Shown here: in pieces, positions 7,133-8,154 of the stretch | Numbering within the stretch: position 1 is the stretch's first letter | How the letters are laid out: each line of letters opens with the position of its first letter | Assembly (NCBI GenBank): GCA_017861095.1 | Contig: JAGFXI010000072.1 | Location: 1-8,154 of the forward strand | DNA: 8,154 bases | DNA from: Deltaproteobacteria bacterium | Lineage (GTDB): Bacteria; Desulfobacterota; Syntrophobacteria; BM002 | Direction of reading: 5' to 3' | Position numbers and translations under genes: made by a program | The notes under the pieces: generated by a model | Seen by the model: only the letters and a program-made list of their open reading frames with translations | What the model was told of the DNA's origin: nothing | The model's database searches: none

Positions 7133-7148
7133 AGCAATCTCCGTGCCA
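7133..7148 (-). promoter_or_regulatory. Consensus sigma-54 (-24/-12) promoter
   Basis: Read leftward, TGGCACGGAGATTGCT matches the RpoN consensus TGGCACGRNNNTTGCW at every fixed position: GG of the -24 element at 7147-7146 and GC of the -12 element at 7135-7134. Transcription would start near 7121-7123. The first full-size gene downstream is the Ala/Pro-rich exported protein at 6877, giving a leader of about 245 bases. Just upstream is an AT-rich stretch (about 7150-7175) that could bend DNA or bind IHF. No clear activator repeat was found. Such promoters need an enhancer-binding activator. Confidence 0.8.
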
Positions 7149-7409
7149 TGATTTTTTCTAATTATTTCAATATACTGTAGCGAGCCTCCCGAAAGAATCT
7201 GAACCAACAGTTCCGATATTCGTCGAGTTTCCCAACGCCTCTCGGCAACTCTTTTTCGTTTACCTGCTGAAATACATGGAAATTTCTAAAAAAAAGAACT
7301 TGTTGTTCTGTATATGCCAAGATCGGAATACAAAGTTCCGCTCATCACCGGGTCTTCTTGCTCCTGTCCTCCGTTTGCCTACACGCGGACGGACTCCAAA
7401 GGGGCAGAT
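7149..7409. other. Intergenic region upstream of the sigma-54 promoter
   Basis: About 260 bases between the protease gene and the sigma-54 site, lower in GC than the neighbouring genes. It holds a candidate terminator for the protease transcript (7288-7309) and otherwise no recognised gene, tRNA or riboswitch. Sigma-54 activators usually bind 80-150 bases upstream of their promoter, so their site would be expected within about 7200-7280. Confidence 0.5.
7288..7309 (-). terminator. Candidate weak terminator after the protease gene
   Basis: Leftward, AGAAC-AACAA-GTTCT runs directly into eight T residues, about 100 bases after the protease stop. The T-run is excellent, but the stem has only 5 mixed pairs, so efficiency is doubtful. 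Confidence 0.4.
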
Positions 7410-7901
7410 TCACGTCGGACGAACATCCGGTCCGTCCTCCAGCGTCTTCTCGATTTCGGTCACCACGAGCTCGAGGAGTTTCGGCATCTTGGCCGCCACC
7501 GACGGGCTGAGCTCCATCCTCCACCCGATCTCTCCTGGCTCGACGCCGTAGATCACCGCCGGCCCAACGCTGTATCCCAGCCTGTCAGCCATTTGCAGGA
7601 GTTGCACGAAGTCCACCTGGTGGAGGCTCATGGGCTGGTCCTGGTTTGCCACCAGATCTTCGGGGTGGCAGCGGTAGATATCTCCCGGGCTGCCCCCGGC
7701 TTTTATGGCGTCAATGACAATGACCCTCCGAGCCTGGTGCAGATACGGGAGCAGGTTGAGGGTGGAGGTACCCGCGTCAACCAGCTCCACCTCCTGCGGA
7801 AGAACGCGCTGAGCCAGGGCCTGAATGGCATGTATCCCTACGCCTTCGTCAGCGAGGAGGAGGTTTCCCACACCAAGTACCACAACTTTGCCTGCGTACA
7901 T
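7410..7901 (-). CDS. [NiFe]-hydrogenase large-subunit maturation endopeptidase (HyaD/HybD/HycI family)
   Basis: This protease trims the C-terminal tail of the hydrogenase large subunit once nickel is inserted, cutting after the His of DPCxxCxxH so the subunit can close over the active site. The 163-residue product is of family length and opens with the signature VVLGVGNLLLADEGVG. The three residues that bind metal in E. coli HybD are matched at Glu19 (DEG), Asp64 (VIDAIK) and His94 (SLHQ), with normal spacing. It follows the hydrogenase fragment at the right edge, 127 bases downstream and in the same direction, as expected for a dedicated pair. A strong hairpin lies between them. The ATG at 7901 has only a weak ribosome site, and the conserved first strand starts about five residues in. 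The substrate tail here would be the 15 residues after CAVH. Confidence 0.95.
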   Translation of the reverse strand: MYAGKVVVLGVGNLLLADEGVGIHAIQALAQRVLPQEVELVDAGTSTLNLLPYLHQARRVIVIDAIKAGGSPGDIYRCHPEDLVANQDQPMSLHQVDFVQLLQMADRLGYSVGPAVIYGVEPGEIGWRMELSPSVAAKMPKLLELVVTEIEKTLEDGPDVRPT

Positions 7902-7972
7902 AGAAACGCGTTACCCGTCTGGAGGCTCAAGAATCATGCAGCTCCCGTCGCGGCATGTCCTGCTTCGGAGAA

Positions 7973-8005
7973 GAAAGAGGCTGTTCACCGTGAACAGCCT
8001 CTTTC
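7973..8005 (-). terminator. Strong hairpin between hydrogenase and protease genes
   Basis: A perfect 15-base inverted repeat with a 3-base loop (7988-7990) lies 23 bases after the hydrogenase stop. On the minus strand it is followed by TTCTCC, only a weak T-run, so it may terminate partly, letting some transcripts reach the protease gene, or protect the 3' end of the hydrogenase message. On the plus strand the stem ends in TTTC and is followed by AATG. Confidence 0.6.
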
Positions 8006-8028
8006 AATGAACACCGAGCAGATGTGGC

Positions 8029-8154
8029 TTAGCCGATCTTCAGCTCGTAGCGCTTGTTGGTGTCAAGGTGCAACACGTGCACCGCACAGCCCAGTCAGGG
8101 GTCAAAGGCGCGTATCACCCGCACCACATTGATCGGATTCTCAGGATCCGCGAC
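8029..8154 (-). CDS. [NiFeSe]-type hydrogenase large subunit, C-terminal end, UGA read as selenocysteine (5' part outside window)
   Basis: Leftward from the window edge the frame reads VADPENPINVVRVIRAFDP, then TGA at 8097-8095, then LGCAVHVLHLDTNKRYELKI and Gly before TAA. DPCxxCxxH is the C-terminal nickel-binding motif of all [NiFe]-hydrogenase large subunits. Here the first Cys codon is replaced by UGA, while the second Cys, the His and a 15-residue tail remain in frame. That is the known arrangement of [NiFeSe] hydrogenases, where selenocysteine binds nickel. A hairpin suited to selenocysteine insertion follows the UGA, and a maturation protease gene lies downstream. If UGA were a stop, the product would lack both C-terminal metal ligands and the cleavage site. 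The segment before the motif (INVVRVIRAFDP) is typical of uptake-type large subunits. Only about the last 42 codons are visible, so the exact group is not assignable. Confidence 0.93.
8067..8083 (-). promoter_or_regulatory. Candidate bacterial SECIS stem-loop
   Basis: In the hydrogenase message, GGUGCA and UGCACC pair perfectly around the loop CGUGU, starting 11 bases after the UGA. The loop thus begins 17 bases after the UGA codon, with G as its second base. This fits what is known of bacterial SECIS elements, which sit inside the coding region just after the UGA, have a short stem and a G early in the loop, and are bound by SelB. The hairpin lies in the codons for the AVHVLHL segment around the protease cleavage site. 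Confidence 0.7.
8095..8097 (-). other. In-frame UGA, selenocysteine codon
   Basis: TGA on the minus strand takes the place of the first Cys of DPCxxCxxH in the hydrogenase large subunit. Reading continues for 21 conserved-looking codons to a TAA stop. The genome should therefore carry selA, selB, selC and selD; none is in this window. Confidence 0.9.

Noticed and set aside
7149..7409. tRNA, riboswitch or CRISPR in the gaps
   Set aside because: No tRNA arm pattern, no recognised riboswitch core and no regularly spaced repeats were found by eye in this gap or in 942-1301 and 6878-7132.
7314..8132. Long rightward open frame of 272 codons
   Set aside because: It lies opposite the hydrogenase maturation protease and the hydrogenase C-terminus, both of which have clear family motifs; its own translation has no recognisable domain.
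8029..8154. UGA at 8095-8097 as a true stop or a broken pseudogene
   Set aside because: The downstream frame keeps the second Cys, the His at exact spacing, a normal C-terminal tail and a TAA stop. The replaced codon is exactly the Cys known to be Sec in [NiFeSe] enzymes, and a SECIS-like hairpin and maturation protease follow.

Overview
The window reads as a GC-rich Gram-negative anaerobe or facultative anaerobe. Deltaproteobacteria (Desulfobacterota/Desulfuromonadota) or a neighbouring phylum is the best guess. This rests on the MreB N-terminus, a system II (ResB/CcsA) cytochrome c maturation pair, a [NiFe]-type hydrogenase with its maturation protease, a consensus sigma-54 promoter and an in-frame UGA best read as selenocysteine. 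It is an inference from gene content and protein resemblance; no phylogeny was run.

Left part (1-3912). mreB runs leftward off the left edge. About 360 bases separate it from a rightward, operon-like series: resB and ccsA (8-base overlap), then tatA 66 bases later. ResB and CcsA carry heme out and attach it to apocytochromes c outside the inner membrane; TatA exports folded cofactor-containing proteins. All three supply a respiratory periplasm, including the kind of hydrogenase seen at the right edge.

Middle (4050-6283). Two rightward radical SAM genes lie in tandem. The first is a 304-residue enzyme with a CxxxCxxC cluster and a second group of cysteines near its C-terminus. The second is a 423-residue B12-binding-type radical SAM enzyme. 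Their substrate cannot be read from the sequence.

Right part, all leftward (6432-8154). A small exported Ala/Pro-rich protein with a C-terminal beta-rich domain is preceded, about 250 bases upstream, by a perfect sigma-54 -24/-12 element and followed by a strong terminator hairpin. Its long leader holds a possible 21-codon ORF whose ribosome site and start lie in a hairpin. Further right is a hydrogenase maturation endopeptidase. At the right edge is the C-terminal end of a hydrogenase large subunit.

The most important observation is in that last fragment. The invariant DPCxxCxxH nickel-binding motif is encoded as DP-UGA-LGCAVH, with a stem-loop of the right geometry just after the UGA. This marks a [NiFeSe] hydrogenase. 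Conventional gene calling would truncate it and lose the C-terminal nickel ligands and the processing site. The protease downstream is of the family that removes the C-terminal tail (15 residues here) after that motif's histidine.
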